Positions 44,330 through 57,531 of a stretch of DNA of 64,000 bases are shown piece by piece. Source of the stretch: Pisolithus tinctorius (Eukaryota > Basidiomycota > Agaricomycetes > Boletales > Pisolithaceae); the NCBI GenBank assembly GCA_024663395.1, contig JANFAH010000012.1:496001-560000 (forward strand). The letters run 5' to 3'. Position 1 is the first letter of the stretch, and every line of letters begins with the position of its first letter. The notes beneath the pieces were generated by a model, which worked only from the letters and a program-made list of their open reading frames with translations, did not search any database and was not told where the DNA came from. The position numbers and the translations under genes were made by a program.

Positions 44330-45140
44330 TGAGAAAAAGACAATAATGGCTAGACAGCCAACAGAATTGCAAAGGATGATCTCATTCTACTAAAACAACT
44401 ACTGATGTATCCTGATAGGCAGAAGCTTAGTGAATGCATTGCTTTGTGATGTAGAATAGTTAACTTGAAACTTAAAAAATGAGATAGCAGGATGGTCTCA
44501 TCCTGCTAAATCCAGAGTTGATGGAACCTGATAGACAGAACCTTTGCAAATGAATGGACTGTGTGATATGCAATAGCAACCTGCCATCAGACACAAATGC
44601 AATTAATAGTCTGATTTGGCCACACATCTGAGTCTGCTAATACAGCTGCTGATGAATCCCAATAGATGGACACCTGGCACATGAGCAGGCTATGATTTAC
44701 AGTGTTCACTTGGGAGTTACAAAACAAGATAATGGCTAATAATAGGATAACAATGCAAAGAAATATGTCAGCCTGCAAAAACAGCATTCCATGGATCCCA
44801 ATAGATGGAACCCTTCCAAATGAGTGACCTGTGCAATATGCAAGGTTGATATGGACTGTCTTGACCTGCTAACATGGCATTTGATGGATCCTGATAGATG
44901 GAACCCTTCAAAATGAGCAGACTGTGTGAGATGCAAGGCTGAGAGCAATTGGTCATCAGATGCAAATGCAAAGCAATATTCTCATTGTGCTAATGTAGGA
45001 TCCAAGGTATGCCCACAGGTGGGACATGTGCAAATGAGCAGAGTGTGAGATTCACAAGGTTCAATTCAGGGAAAATGTTGCATTCTGCTATTGCAGGAGC
45101 CAATGCATTTCAATAGGCAGAAGCTTGGCAAATGAGCAGA
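44330..45140. repeat. degenerate tandem repeat
   Basis: Motifs like GATCCCAATAGATGGAACCC and GAGCAGACTGTGTGAGATGC recur about every 90-140 bases (44415, 44530, 44657, 44796, 44888, 45111). Units are strongly diverged. Confidence 0.6.
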
Positions 45141-45484
45141 TAAATATTTCTCAGCAGATGGAAATACAACCAAGGGCATTCAGCCAGTCACTAGTGCCCA
45201 ATTCACCCTCTGCAGTGAGCAATAAATATTCTGTTTCCCAACAGTGGTTTGTTGCCATTCATCTCAGCCTGCAGACACATGAGCCTTTCAAGACAAACAA
45301 TATACATACTCATGTCATACCAGACATATCCACAATGGAAATAAAACATGTGAAAGGTGAATGAATGGGCCAGCTTGCCACTGGACATCTCCTGTGAAGT
45401 ACCTGCTGACCCACCCATCAGCTACAGGGTGGAATGCAGAGGCAGGGGATGGAAACTGCAGGTTCACATTGAACTAACATTTAA
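45141..45484. other. gene-free spacer
   Basis: No supported feature between the tandem repeat and the 3' end of the KDZ gene. Confidence 0.4.
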
Positions 45485-48400
45485 CTACAAATCTTTCTCC
45501 AGGACAAACTGAATATCAGTTGCATTCATGGCCTGCCATTTGTGTTTGGCATGCTTGGCCAACCTCAAATACATCACCCTCTGCCTTGCTGCATAACACC
45601 ACACCCCAGGAGCTCCAATAGCACTGCTTCCCATCTGTATCTTATGCCATTCTTTTGCTTGAAATCTGAAGAAACTTATAGCCCATTGAAATTCTGATAT
45701 TACAAGCTCTTCCTCTTCTTCCCAATGATCTTTGACAGATTTTGCTCACAGCCAATGAATGTGATAAACTAATTGAAGCAAATTCATCAACCTTAAAGCA
45801 CTGTTGAATGGTAAGGTCAACATACATTCAGACATGCAACTCTTTGACTCTGTGTCCCATAGGACATTGATTGACCAAAACCATGGAAGATGGGTTCCAC
45901 AGTGCTCCTGTGCATTTTGGGAGAAGGCTGCTGTCTGCACAGCCAGGTCTTCTTTATGAAGCTCTTGATAATGTCCTAAGATATCTGCACCTGTGCCAAG
46001 TGCAACCATGGCATCTCTGCATCAATTATAAATTGTGGCCTATTTTTTTACTGAGACATTGATAGCATGGATCATATCCCAGGCCCAAGTTTTCATAGAA
46101 TAGCTCTTAGCTGTGTGCACCACCACCCAAAAGACAGCTGCCTTGTCTGCCAACATAAGACGGAGGCCATGTAGCACATCATTAGCTTGACCTGTGCAAA
46201 GCTTCAGCTCCATTTCTGCAAGATTTTGAAGCCCTTGAGCTTGACATGCATCAATGCCAAGAGCAGATGGAAGCAGCAATTTGTCCTGTGGTCCTGCTGG
46301 GGTTCCATCTGAAGCTGGCAACTCATCCCCCATGTCATCCAGTCAACCATCATCCAAAGCATAATCCTGCTCTGAATTTGCATTGAGAAATGCAGTCTGC
46401 TGTATGGATTCACTGGCAGAAGTGTTGGAGCCCACTTCAAGGTGTAGGTTCAAGTAAATTGCAGCATCTGTGATAAAACCCAATTGTTCAGATGCAATGT
46501 GATCAGCACAGCATGCCATAGCCAATTTTTTCAATTCTGATGCCTGTTCCCTGATGTCCTTTCTGTCCATGTGAAGTGAGGTTATGGCCTCTTCTAAGTG
46601 TAAACTGTGCACTAGCCAACTAGCTGCTCCATGTAGGGTTCTGCTGGGTCTGGGTTCCTCCAGTAATGCTAGTTCAATGGCATGCACTGTTGGTGCTTCT
46701 CATGATATGTAAGTATTTTGCATTTATCCAAAAATGTGGATGCCATACCCACCCTTAATTGAACTTCAAAGATGTCCATGACAGATGGGTCATTGATGTG
46801 ATTATGCAGTGCATGAATCTCTTGTGTTTTCCAGCTGTTTCACTGCTCTGCAGACAGGATGTCATCTAGCTTGATATATGCCTGCCTTGCCAATGGCACT
46901 GCTGCTTGAGCTGCTTTGAGATTCCACAATAGGCTATCTGCTTAATCTTGGATGTCAGAGAGTGCACTAAGTGGATCTTCAGACTAACCAATCTGAATCA
47001 TCTTCATGAAGTTGGAATCATTCATCTGGAAATCCAGCAGTTCTTGGCAGTGTGGTGAGGTCATCCAGTGTGCAGATGTGGATGCCATGTTAAGGACAGA
47101 CCACAATGTTTCAATGATTTCTCCATCTACCCATCTGGCCCCCTTGATGAACAGCAGGGCATACCATGCATAACATTCCTTCTTGTGCCCATGCACATAC
47201 CATATGCTGATTCCAGGGATAATCTCAAGTGATGATGAGATATCAATCAACTCACTTCAACCCACATGCTTCTGCAGATTTGTCATGTAGGAGCAGTTAA
47301 TGTCATAGAAGCAAACCACTTGTTTGATCCCTTCCATATTGTATCCCAATGCATTTGCTAAAGAGGAGTCCATGTTCAACTGTCTGCAGTGCCATCAGCA
47401 GGTGTCAAAATCAATGATTCAACCTCATACCTTTCTCCTATTTGGAAGTCAACAACACAATGCAGATAAAAGCATCCATACTGTGTGCATGCAGTTGCCC
47501 CAATTCCTGTCACATGAAGTGTTCCCTGGGCTGCATTTGCCTGAGTGATAGCTCTATGGTTGTTGCAGGTGGATTTCTGTGCCTGAGCTCAGATCATGTT
47601 TTGCACATGTTGAATGAATTCATACCTCCACAATATGTGGAGTGGCCTTCAAATAGTCCACAGAGTGCGGATTGCTCACCATATAACCTAGTCTGTCCAT
47701 CAACCACACTTGATCTTTGGATTTCTGCTCATGCATGTATTCCACTTTAAAGTTTCCATCCATTACTACTGTGCAGGTGAACTGCCAGCTGGAGAAGGTC
47801 AGCATATGAGGATTGCATTATTGGAGCTGCTTACTGGTCCAAATCCTCATTGGTATCAACATTTATTCCAGGCTGGGGGCATGCTGCACAAAATAATGCC
47901 AGTCTGCCTTTCTCTGCTGACCTGGTTGTCCCACAGAACCCATTCCATTTAAGTAGCTTGAGGTATTGCCATTTTTGTGCAACCTGTAGAAGTTCACAGT
48001 ATCTATCCTGATTGACCATTCAGACATTCCAACACTTGGAACCAAAATACCAAATCTTACTGGAACAAGGTGTGGAAACACACTGGATGTGATCTGATGC
48101 AACTTGCTGTAATAGTTCATACTGGACACTCAACATTCCAGGTTGTCCCTCAGGAAGTCATCCAGAACCATGAATGTGAATGCAGTGCTTGGCTTCTCAA
48201 ATGTTGAGGGAAATAGTTTGGCTCTGAGTAACTGTATGTATCAGGTTTCTGCAGTCTCACATCCACACCAATTCACTACAATGAAATGAACACCTGTGAC
48301 ATCCACAATGGTGAGATATCTTGACCCCACTGGAGGATGGAGGTGCTTTGGGTTTTCTTCAATATCTTCCACATCTTCCCACTCTTGACCATCCATGGGT

Positions 48401-49140
48401 GGAGGTTCACCTGCTGCTTGCTGGGCTTGTGTGATTGCATGGGGACAGGGTGCTCCACCATGTCCCAGGTGCAACTGAACACCAGTCTGTGGGTCTCAAT
48501 GTGAATGTAATTCTGGGCAACCAACTGATCTCTCACCATGTGGAGGGCAGATTCCTCATAGAATTCCCCTGTCCACTGTTGGATCCTGTGGAAAGGCAGG
48601 CTCTCATGACTCTTCCAGCAACATTCTGTGCAGAATAGGGGCTGATGCAAGCAATCTGGGCATCTGTGTACCTCATTGTTGCCACACCAGGTGCAGTTCC
48701 TTGGCTCTGGGGAGGCTTCCAGCTCCAGGAGTATCTTCAAGAACTCCCCCTTCCACAGAACCCATTCACAGATGTAATCATTCTGCATCTGACACACCAT
48801 GTGAAGTCTGCTTTGGGGTTGGCAAACTGCTGCATACCTTTTTCTGCAGTGTAGGAAAAGTCCAAGTAGCTGTACAATATGAGCTAGATGGCCTAGGTAA
48901 CAACAATAAAGTGAAGGGAACAAATTGCTTGTCCCAAGGGATTCTGGACTACTGAGACTAGAAGGTGGGACCCAGTGCTTTGTAGTGGTAGTGATTCATG
49001 ATGTGTGCAGTGTAGGGAACAAGTTTGAGTTCCCTAGGAGAATTCATCTTGGTCAGGAGTTTAGGGGTTGAGGGACTTTTTTTATTTCTTGCTTTTGTTT
49101 TCATGTTTGTACCACTGGACTTAGTGGCAAGCAGCCACAT
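45485..49140 (-). pseudogene. CxC2-KDZ transposase remnant
   Basis: From the right: a basic N-terminus (about 49140-48958); the CxC2 zinc region (48276-48923) with CTWCGNNEVHRCPDCL...CTECCWKSHESLPFHRIQ; a linker FPHLVPVRFG (about 48080); CPQPGINVD; then the KDZ core with VVMDGNFKVEYMHEQ (about 47760), VCFYDINCSYMTNLQKHVG (about 47290), IIPGISIWYVHGHKKECYAW and DGEIIETLWSVLNMAS (about 47110). The C-terminus has LGIDACQAQGLQNLAEMEL and coiled-coil stretches, ending VLEKDL-stop at 45485. Core Asp residues in DGNFK, DINCS and DGEIIE are visible. KDZ proteins are cut-and-paste transposases of fungi; frameshifts disable this copy. Confidence 0.85.
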
Positions 49141-49491
49141 TGCTGACTAAGCACATGTGCTGTGTTCGTGTGAGTTCAGTTTACTATACAACTAATTGAT
49201 GTCAGAGGCCCTCAGTAGTAGGGTGATATAGTCTCACATTTTGGCAAGTTTTCAAGGTTAGATTTATTACTTTGGGGAGTACCCAAGGTGCCAGGAGGAC
49301 TGGCAGAAGGTATTGCACAGGCAGAGCAAAGTATTCATTTCAGTTCGCATTTTTACACTTTTACTACACTTCTTTTCTCCAGAGAGAACCTCCCTTTTGG
49401 GTTGAGCACAAATCTCACCCATTACTGACTAATTACCATTTCTAGGTACCATCAATTACCTATTCCTACATCTGGAGCCCACAATGAGGGG
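49141..49491 (+). repeat. probable LTR end and primer-binding site of a gypsy-like element
   Basis: The sequence up to CCTACA (49470) precedes TC and then TGGAGCCCACAATGAGGGG (49473-49491), matching the LTR/primer-site junction at 28600-28621. The LTR start is not clear. A gag follows at 49766. Confidence 0.5.
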
Positions 49492-49765
49492 GGTTCTGTT
49501 CATTTTGGGGAAAGAAGCCACCTCCTTATCACCACATGAAATTTTTGCTGGATTAAGTTGGACAAGCTAAGTATTCAGAATTTCAATTCTAGTTACAGTC
49601 TACACTCAGGAATTTAGGAAATTTTCAGAGCTATTTTTTGAGCAGCAAATGTTGAGCAAGCATCTATGCTGAAGATCCCTTGAGTCAAGAAAGAAGTCCA
49701 AAGGCAAATTAATAGTTGAGTTTTTGCGAAGAAGCTGTGAGAATTCACCAGAAGAACTTGAGGGA

Positions 49766-50794
49766 ATGCCATCATGGCATTTGAGGGACACACCATGGTT
49801 CTCAGGACGTACATCTGACCTTTTTAGGTATTTTGAAGAAGTCTGAAGCCTTTGTGAGCATGAGAATTGCTTTGATGACCAAGAATGGGCAAAATGGGCT
49901 TGCTGGTATGCAGGCAGCAAAGTCTCTGAATCATGGTATGATTTTGTCAAGGATCAGTTGAATTGGCCCAAATTCATGGTGGCTATTGTGTGTTTGTATC
50001 CTGGGTCCTGGAAATTGGATCAACAGCATTCAAGAAATGACCTTTACAGCCTCATTGACAGCTGAGCAAGCAGAAAGATTCACACAGAGGAGGAACTAAC
50101 AAACTACAGACTTTATTTCCTAGATTTGGTGATATATCTATGGGTTTCAGAGCAACTCAAGGCTGATGAACTTGAAGACCTTTATTTACAAGGCTCTGAT
50201 AAAGAATTTTGGTGCAAAATCTTGCAGAAAATGCGACATGACAATTGATGGCAACATTCTGATGACCCATGGCCCATGCAACAGGTAACATATGCAGCCA
50301 CAAGACTACTACACAAAAGGTTTCATTTGGAGCAAGCACAAACAAGCCTGGGAGACTACTATGAGCCATGAAGTGACCCAGAATCAAGTGTGGGCAAGCA
50401 ACATCTACCTATGAAGTGTTTTTCATCTACAGCTACACATGACTCACTGACAACCAATGTGCAGGGATCTACAGAATTATCAAGACACATAGAATGTGAG
50501 AAAGTGCCAAAAATAGCTTCAACAAGTTGTGTGCAGCCATGCAGTCCATCCGAGAAAGCAAATAATGAACACCAAAGTCCTGGCAGGCTCGTCGAAGCAG
50601 CAGCAGCAGCCCATTTCAAGACAAAAGAGTTTTCTTCAAGTATGAACAAAATACTGACTACCAAGTTACAGGAAGCACCAAAGCTCCAGAAAGTCAAACC
50701 TGTAGTAGTGGAAGAACTACTCATGATGAAGGTTCCAATTGAATTCAAGGTGAGCAAGCACACTCAAGGGGGTTTTTCATTTCATTTTCACTGA
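49766..50794 (+). pseudogene. gag: gypsy-like gag, related to 27399-28394
   Basis: The ATG at 49766 opens MPSWHLRDTPWFSGRTSDLF, then RYFEEV-stop. Core: CFDDQEWAKWACWYAGSKVS, WYDFVKDQLNWPKFMVAIVC and YRLYFLDLVIYLWVSEQLK. The region from 50390 is Ser/Lys/Glu-rich with a small Ala run, ending just after an apparent splice donor (GTGAGCAAG at 50750). No zinc knuckle or pol is visible. Four in-frame stops are explained by single transitions. Confidence 0.6.
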
Positions 50795-51733
50795 GTTTCT
50801 CAACTAGCTACTGATACTTTCAGTTTAAGATGTCAAAGTCTCAAAGAAAACACTGTCAAGGTTCCTGTGGTCAGTGAAGAGGATCAGCAATTGGCAGATG
50901 AGTCACTTGTATCGAAGATTCCACTCAAATTCGAAGCAGAAAGGCTTGAAGAACAGGTGAAGCCCACAAGTGTCAAAGTTGAAGAGCTTGAAATGCTTGC
51001 AGGCAGCCCTGAAGTGAAAAGGTTGGAAGACGAAGAGGTTGTTGACTCACACAGGATGCCAGTGCATGAATCATGCCAAGTTGAGGGTCATTGAAAGAAG
51101 AATCAGGATCAAGGAGCCATCAAGGCTCATCATGCAAAGGAAGCTGCTGGAAGAAATTCTCCAAGTCAAAATGTTGAAGCACACAGCAAGGGCAGATGAC
51201 CTCACACTTGAAATGTTCCACAACCATGCAGTGCCAGCAATATATATTTTATTTAGGAGTTCATTGAGAGTATCGATGCACACACTCAGTATTAGGACTT
51301 GTAGAGACAGTCTGGCAACATTGACTAAGCAAAGTCACACAACTGCTCTGTGTGTCATGGCCACATGCACTCAAGTAATACTACATACTGATGACACTAG
51401 AGTTATAGACTGGCTATGCAAGATCACTGCAATTGCAGGATATGAAGAATGGGGTGAAAAACATACCATATGGAAGTTACCATGACTACAAGCAATGGCA
51501 ACAATGATGAGAGCGACAACAGTGGCAAGTAGCAAGATAGCAATGACAACAATGATCAGACTTAGCATGGATTGATGGCCAAGCAATATTGGATGTGCCA
51601 CTTGAAGGAAATGGGGTGCGAGGGAAAATGATTATTCATGATGGAGTACAACTGACATACAAGGATCTAACATGGTGTATGAAGAGAAACAAGGGACCAT
51701 CATTGTGAGGCTACAAGAGACATTGATGATGGC
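50795..51733 (+). other. Glu/Lys/Val-rich coding-like stretch
   Basis: After a possible intron (about 50750-50829, ends TTTCAG) the frame 50867-51094 encodes EEDQQLADESLVSKIPLKFE and similar charged repeats echoing VEELLMMKVPIEFK upstream. From 51095 only short frames remain. It joins the exon-intron array at 51734. Confidence 0.3.
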
Positions 51734-53377
51734 ACTGGATGCAGAGTGATGGCCATGTGAGGCTAGAAGTGCTGTCTATGGAGATGAGGTGCAAGGAGCA
51801 CAGATACTGAGCTTGATAGCTCAAAGGTTTGTTTTGAATTTGGAATACTTTACTTACAGCTATTCTACTCTAGGGGTAGCAGATGGTTGCAATGAAGTGC
51901 AACCAACATTCTGGTGATTGCAATTCAAGAATCTAGGACAAGCTATGAATGAAGCTTACCCAGAAGAATGACTAGAGCAACAACAATAGCAACAAGGCCA
52001 ACAGTGACACTGACATGGGTGGCAGTGGCAACAACAATGCTCAATGCAGATTGACAGCCATGCAAGGCTAGAACAGCTGTTCGATGGAGACAAGGTGTGA
52101 AGAGCACAGACACTGAGCATGATGGCTCACAGGTTTGTTTTGAATTCAGAACTCTATACTTACATCTATTCTACACTAGGGAGAACCAGTATATGTGACA
52201 AAGAGCAACCTATGTCCAAGTGATTGTGGTGCAAGGAATATTGATGATGAGAACACTGAGTGTGGATCAATGCCCATCCAAGAGTGGAAGTGCCATGCAA
52301 TGGGGATGAGGCACAAGGAGTCCAGACACAGAGCCTGACAGCTCAAGGGTTTGTTTTAAATTTGAAGCATTGTACTTACATCTGCCTTACTCTAGGGGAA
52401 GTGGATGGTGGCAACAAAGCACAGCCTACATCCCAGCAATCACTATTCAAGAATCTACAAAGAACTACAAACCAAGTTCACATGGGAGTACAGAAAGACA
52501 AGTGCAATGAGTACTGTTCAACCTACAACAGCAAAATTCAGAGTCACAACAAGATGTGTGACATATGAGAGGGATCAAAGCCATGGGATACGAAGTGCTA
52601 CCTAGTATAATACAGAAGCTACAGCAAGTTTGGATGACAATGACAGCTATGGGAGTGTCAACAAAAAGAATGATGGCAACAAGACTTATCACAGACCAAA
52701 GGCCACATGAGGCAAGAACAGCTGTCTGAAGGGAACAATGTCCAATGAAGACCACTGAGCTCAAATGCTCAAAGTTATGTTTTGGCCCAATGATATCTTA
52801 CTTACATCTTTGTTATTCTAGGATAAACAACTATCAATGACAAACAGTGACCATGATACAAGAGATGACAATGATGACAAGGCTTGACATGGACCGATGG
52901 CCATGCAACACAAGAACAGCCATCCTGTGGACATAGAGTGTGATGGAGGCTACTGAGCTCAAATGCTTGAGGTTTTGTTTAGGTTCTAAGACATTTTACT
53001 TACAACTGCTTTGTTCTAGGAAAAATGGATGTATGAGACAATGCTTGGGCAACATCCAGGCTACCACAATACAAGGGACTATGACAACCTACAAAGAGAG
53101 ACAAGGGATTGTCCTTGCAAAGCTACACAACATGATATGGTGGCACTACATGGATAGAGCAAGCCAAAGGCTCCCAACTATCAATGGCAACAAAGACAAT
53201 GATGTCACCAACATGGGTGGCAGCAATGACAACAACACTTGATGCAGGTTGAAGGCTATGTGATGTGAGAGTGGCCATACAATGGATACAAGGCATGGGG
53301 GAGACAAACAACAAGCTTGATAGCTCAAGGTTCTGCATTTATTTCAGGATATGCTACTCACACCTCCATTATTCTAG
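51734..53377 (+). repeat. tandem array of exon-intron units
   Basis: Six introns of 47-48 bp sit at 51827-51873, 52133-52179, 52349-52395, 52774-52821, 52972-53019 and 53330-53377. Each has a GTT donor, a CTTAC or CTCAC branch-like motif about 20 bases before the end and a CTAG acceptor. The about 95 bases before each intron are also related (coding-like DGHARLEQLFDGDEVQGAQT...LIAQ in consensus). Spacing varies (198-425 bp). Exons carry stops now, so the product, if any, is lost. Confidence 0.6.
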
Positions 53378-53502
53378 CAAAGATGAATACCTATGACAAA
53401 CTATGATCATGATAGAGGGGCCTATGATGGTCTGTGATCAAAGGTCATGTGGAAGTATGGCAGGACTAGCATGACAACTATGATTTGAATTACAGTAGCA
53501 AC

Positions 53503-53558
53503 TGTCATAGTCATGCCTTGACCCCAGCCAGACTCAGCCTTGCACTTGTTCAGTCTGG
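53503..53558 (+). repeat. short chromovirus LTR fragment
   Basis: TGTCATAGTCATGCC and the next 40 bases match the start of the chromovirus LTRs; the match ends exactly where the TG...CA element begins (53559). Confidence 0.75.
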
Positions 53559-53675
53559 TGTGAGTCAAAGTGTGGAAAGGTGGTATAAACCAACCAAAAC
53601 CAACACCAAAGACAAATAATGGGCAAGTGGTGGTTTACCTCCACAGAACCTGGAGTGCAGAAAAAATCTAAATGT

Positions 53676-53697
53676 GGGGGGGGGGGGGGGGGGGGGG
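53676..53697 (+). repeat. 22-bp poly-G tract
   Basis: Uninterrupted run of G inside copy 4 of the TG...CA element, absent from copies 1 and 2. It is a slippage-prone microsatellite and its length may be an assembly estimate. Confidence 0.9.
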
Positions 53698-54573
53698 ACT
53701 TCAAGTGGAGTGCTCCTGGCACAAGTCATCAATGAGTTATGCAAGAGCAGCTGAGTGAGTGATAACTTGATGGGGGGATGCTGAACAGAGTGAAGGTGTT
53801 CAGCTGAAAGTACCTGGGGGTAATGGTCTTCAATAGAATGTGCTCCTGGCACAAGTCAATGACAAGTTATGCAGGAGTGGATGGATGACTAAGCAAGACT
53901 GCTGACTAAGAGTGGAGAAAGCTTCAGATAAGGAATGGAGGTAGATAGACCCTTGATGGAGCCTCAACTACCAAGGATGATGGATGGTGACAGATAGACT
54001 CTTCTGAATGAGCCTCAACTGTCAACACAAGTTATGCCTGAGAGAGAGCTGGACTGACTGCTGAGTGAATGGCTTCTGGTTCACTTGGGGTTGTAGCTAA
54101 GTACATGGGGGTTTATATACTGTGGGGGGAGCACAGCTTGTGACAAATAAGGCACAAACACTTGGTAAGTAATGAGTAAGGACTGAGTAATCATGATGAG
54201 TAAGCAAGAGATGAAAAGTAAGCAAGCAAAGAAGATTGGTAAGTATTGGCAATGAACAAGTCAAGGAGAGTCAAAATATCACAGAATGAGTCAAATGGAG
54301 TCAGAAACTGAGTAAGTGCACTGATATCACATTAGAGCCAGTTCAGATACCGGTGTACAACCCATTGCCGACACATGTGTTGGTTAACATGCCTGGGATG
54401 CTCCATGAACTACGAGGCAGAGTTTTAACCTTCCTTCCAACTATACAACAATGATCGCTCATCGATATGATGACCTCAAACCCATTATCGCTCGTATCGC
54501 TTCTGCTACGCTTTGCATTGTACACATCGCTGGACTCCTTGTCCTTTTAGAATCAGATCAGGAGTCAGAAACG

Positions 54574-55980
54574 ATGAGTAGTCACAAGTGGACCGATCCA
54601 GAGACTCACGCTCTCCTCGACTACCTCATCAAACACCGGTCAGAACAAGGCGATACAGGCAACTTCAAATCCAGTGTATTTTCTAGTGCTGCTGCTGCAA
54701 TCACTCCACCTAACTCACCCCCCACAAGAACTGCTCAGCAGGTTCAAAATAAATGGTGATGGGTAAGTGGCATCCTCCTCACACTGGTAGCCTTGACTGA
54801 TATCGTTATTAGCTGAAAGGGATCTATAATTCCATCAAAGGCTTCATTCAATGCTCTGGGTCTGGCTCATGGGATGAACATTTTGGTGCCAATATCATCA
54901 CACCAGCTGAAGAGAATGTGTGGAATAGCTATGTCGCAACCAATGTACATTGTCCCTTATCGTCGAGCAATATCAATACATCTAACATGAATACATCAGA
55001 GCAGACAACGTATCCTGCCCTATAAAAATGTGGGATGGCCATTTTATGCAAAGATGGCACAGATTACCCCATCAGGAGGGGCACAAGGTGCTAATGCGTA
55101 TGCACCATCGGAGGCTCCCTCATCCAACTGGCCCACAAATTGGCTCGAGGACGAAGATCAAGAAACGTGGCCACGTAACTTCGACGAGCCTTCCAACAGT
55201 AATATCGGTGACATGAACCCAGCTCCTGATCCCCCGTATATCGACTTCATGGCTGAATTTCCCACATTTTTTCCCAACCCTTCACACCCCGATCCACCAA
55301 TGCCATCTGCATCACCCAGCATCTCAGCATCCATTGTGGTCCCAACTCAGGGGGTGGGCACACCGTCGGCCAGCATCCCAGCATACCCTCCCTTCCCAAT
55401 GAAGGGACCGGGCACATCTTTGGGGAGCATCAGTAGGACTGGTAAGGAGAGATGCACCTTTTCTTCTGGGCCCTATCCAACTTCATACACTTCTACCCTG
55501 CCCCCATCGCATAAACCATCTTGTGGGTCTGGTTGGTCATCTGTCCGGTCCTTTGGTCCTCCTAGGAATCAACAGCCAGTTCCGCCCAAACTCTCAGCTG
55601 GGACTGCAGTGTTTGGTCTGACTGGCGCTGTCAATCACATGACCGATCTCCTCAGTTTGATATACCACGACAGTGCAAATGCGAGTGCTGCCTCACCTGC
55701 CCCTGCCCCTGCCCCCACCGTCCAGCATGGAGCTGCTGCCACCGATACTGTTGACTACCTCTCCAAGGTGTTGACCCTTCTGTCCACTGAGGACTCCTCG
55801 CTGCCGGTTGAGGTAGGTGCATTTATGGTGCACACTGTTACTGTAGATGAGAAGAAGGCAATGATGTATGCATCCATCACAAATCCCACTCTTCGTCAAG
55901 CTGTTGCCAACCAAGAGTATCAACGATCTATCGCTGGTCATCTGCGGGAAGGTGGTGTTGATCAGGGGCGACCACTTTGA
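54574..55980 (+). CDS. Myb/SANT-like protein of the Harbinger element
   Basis: The ATG at 54574 opens MSSHKWTDPETHALLDYLIK, a trihelix-like start. Introns fit at about 54764-54813 (GTAAGT...TATTAG) and about 54943-54990 (GTACAT, CTAAC branch, ATCAG). Exon 2 has LKGIYNSIKGF and WDEHFGANIITPAEENVWNS. Exon 3 enters as ILPYKNVGWPFYAKM and runs to TGA 55978-55980 through a long Pro/Ser-rich region and a C-terminal Leu/Thr segment. In Harbinger elements the SANT-like protein binds the ends and helps import the transposase. A stop (TGA) just before the first intron junction is uncertain. Confidence 0.65.
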
Positions 55981-56129
55981 ATTACAATGTAGCTGCATAT
56001 ACTTTCCATACCACCATGTATTTTTTTTCATTTGTTGTTGTAATTCATGTTATTTTGGACGACTTTTCAAGAATGATCGCTGGAATAAAATCTTCACAAA
56101 AAAAAATGTACATGGAGGGGCAGTATTTC

Positions 56130-57531
56130 CTAGGTATATTCCTCCCCACTGCTATACTTGTCCTCAGTGACATCCACATCCATGTCAGACTCATCTTCAA
56201 GGAGCTCCATGTGTCCCGCTCCCTCTCTCGCCCTCTGGATAGCCTGGTAATCGATCCACATTGCTTCTGTGATTTGATCGCGCAATACACATGCCTCTGG
56301 ATGTTCTCCATTGCCTTCCAGTACACCGGGCCCCTCCAACCCATCGCCACCCTGCACACCTGCATCAAACGGAGCGCCGAAGTCTTCTGGAAGTTCACCT
56401 TCGAATGGATCATGGATGCAGATGAAATTATGAAGGGCGCAAAGCGCTGCTGGCAGCTGCGCTTGCGTCTGGAGATCGAATGGTGGAACTAGTGAAAGGA
56501 TATGAAAATGACACTTTATGACTCCAAAAATACGTTCGATAACATTGCGGGCCGATGCATGCCACAAGTTAAACAATTCTTGCTTGTTCGCAGGCCTGCA
56601 GTTTTCATCAGTAGGATGGTCAGGGGATCATAGGTGTGATTACTTACCTTACGCTAGCATGGCCCCATTCAGCTAAATGATAGCATACACCACAGTATGG
56701 AACGAGCAACTTTCACTCTGCAGGAAATCCAGCATCTGCAAGTAAAAACTTTCCTTCAGGAATCCTCAAGTCGTGTGTGGTCGCATATTCATATACACGG
56801 GTGTCTGCTGCACTGCCCTCCCAGCCCATAAGAGAGTATATAAACCGTAGATCAAAATCACATGCGAAGAGACAGTTTTGGGAAATGTATCCCTTGCGGT
56901 TCCGGTAGTTCAAATGTACGTAGGCAGGGGGAGATGCATGTATATGGCTTCCATTGATGGCACCAATAGCATTGCGGAAGTATGGCCAGAATTTTGGGTT
57001 GTTTTGGATCTTCAAAGGAACAGTATTGCCAGCTGGAAATCGAACGTAGTCCGTATAAAAAGGTTGTGTTGCAAGCGTGGTGAGTATCATGTGGAAATAA
57101 CTGGAAATTCCATGCAGTAGTTACATTGGAGGAGTGTTAAATACGTACTGTGAAATCATATCATTCGATCATTGAAAGTGCTCCCCTACATGCCTGAATG
57201 GCAGGCCAGTGACGCATGTATACAGGAATATTGTGAGTTGTTCCTCGAGAGAAACAAACCTTGAGTTCTTGAGTCCAAGCTGCTGCAAAGCAACGATAAG
57301 CTGCTGGAAAACCTCCATGTGCATCCCAAGTTCGCAACAAATGCATTCTGGGTGACCCGCAATCAGTTCCAGCACCCAGTCTTTGCCAGACAGGCGGGAA
57401 GTGTGGTAGGGCTGAGGTTCTCACCCAAGATCCGATTCGAGGAGATGTGTGACTGCACAGAGAACAATGCTGAGGACCAATGCAATATACTTTACCAGAT
57501 GACAGCATTGTTCTAGGTTGAGAGGGTGCAT
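56130..57531 (-). pseudogene. Harbinger DDE transposase, first catalytic Asp lost
   Basis: It starts MHPLNLEQCC (57531), has a TGA after ESDLG, and continues LELIAGHPECICCELGMHME and LEEQLTIFLYTCVTGLPFRH. A second TGA follows EHFQ. An intron (about 57147-57090) leads to YTDYVRFPAGNTVPLKIQN. The first DDE motif reads GAINGSHIHA, where family members have GAIDGT/SHI, so Asp is Asn. Next come YRNRKGYISQNCLFACDFDL, GWEGSAADTRVYEYA (second Asp) and LLADAGFPAE-stop. The last exon (56130-56576) has NLWHASARNVIERIFGVIK with the Glu. All defects are explicable as CpG transitions, so it is recently dead. Confidence 0.8.
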
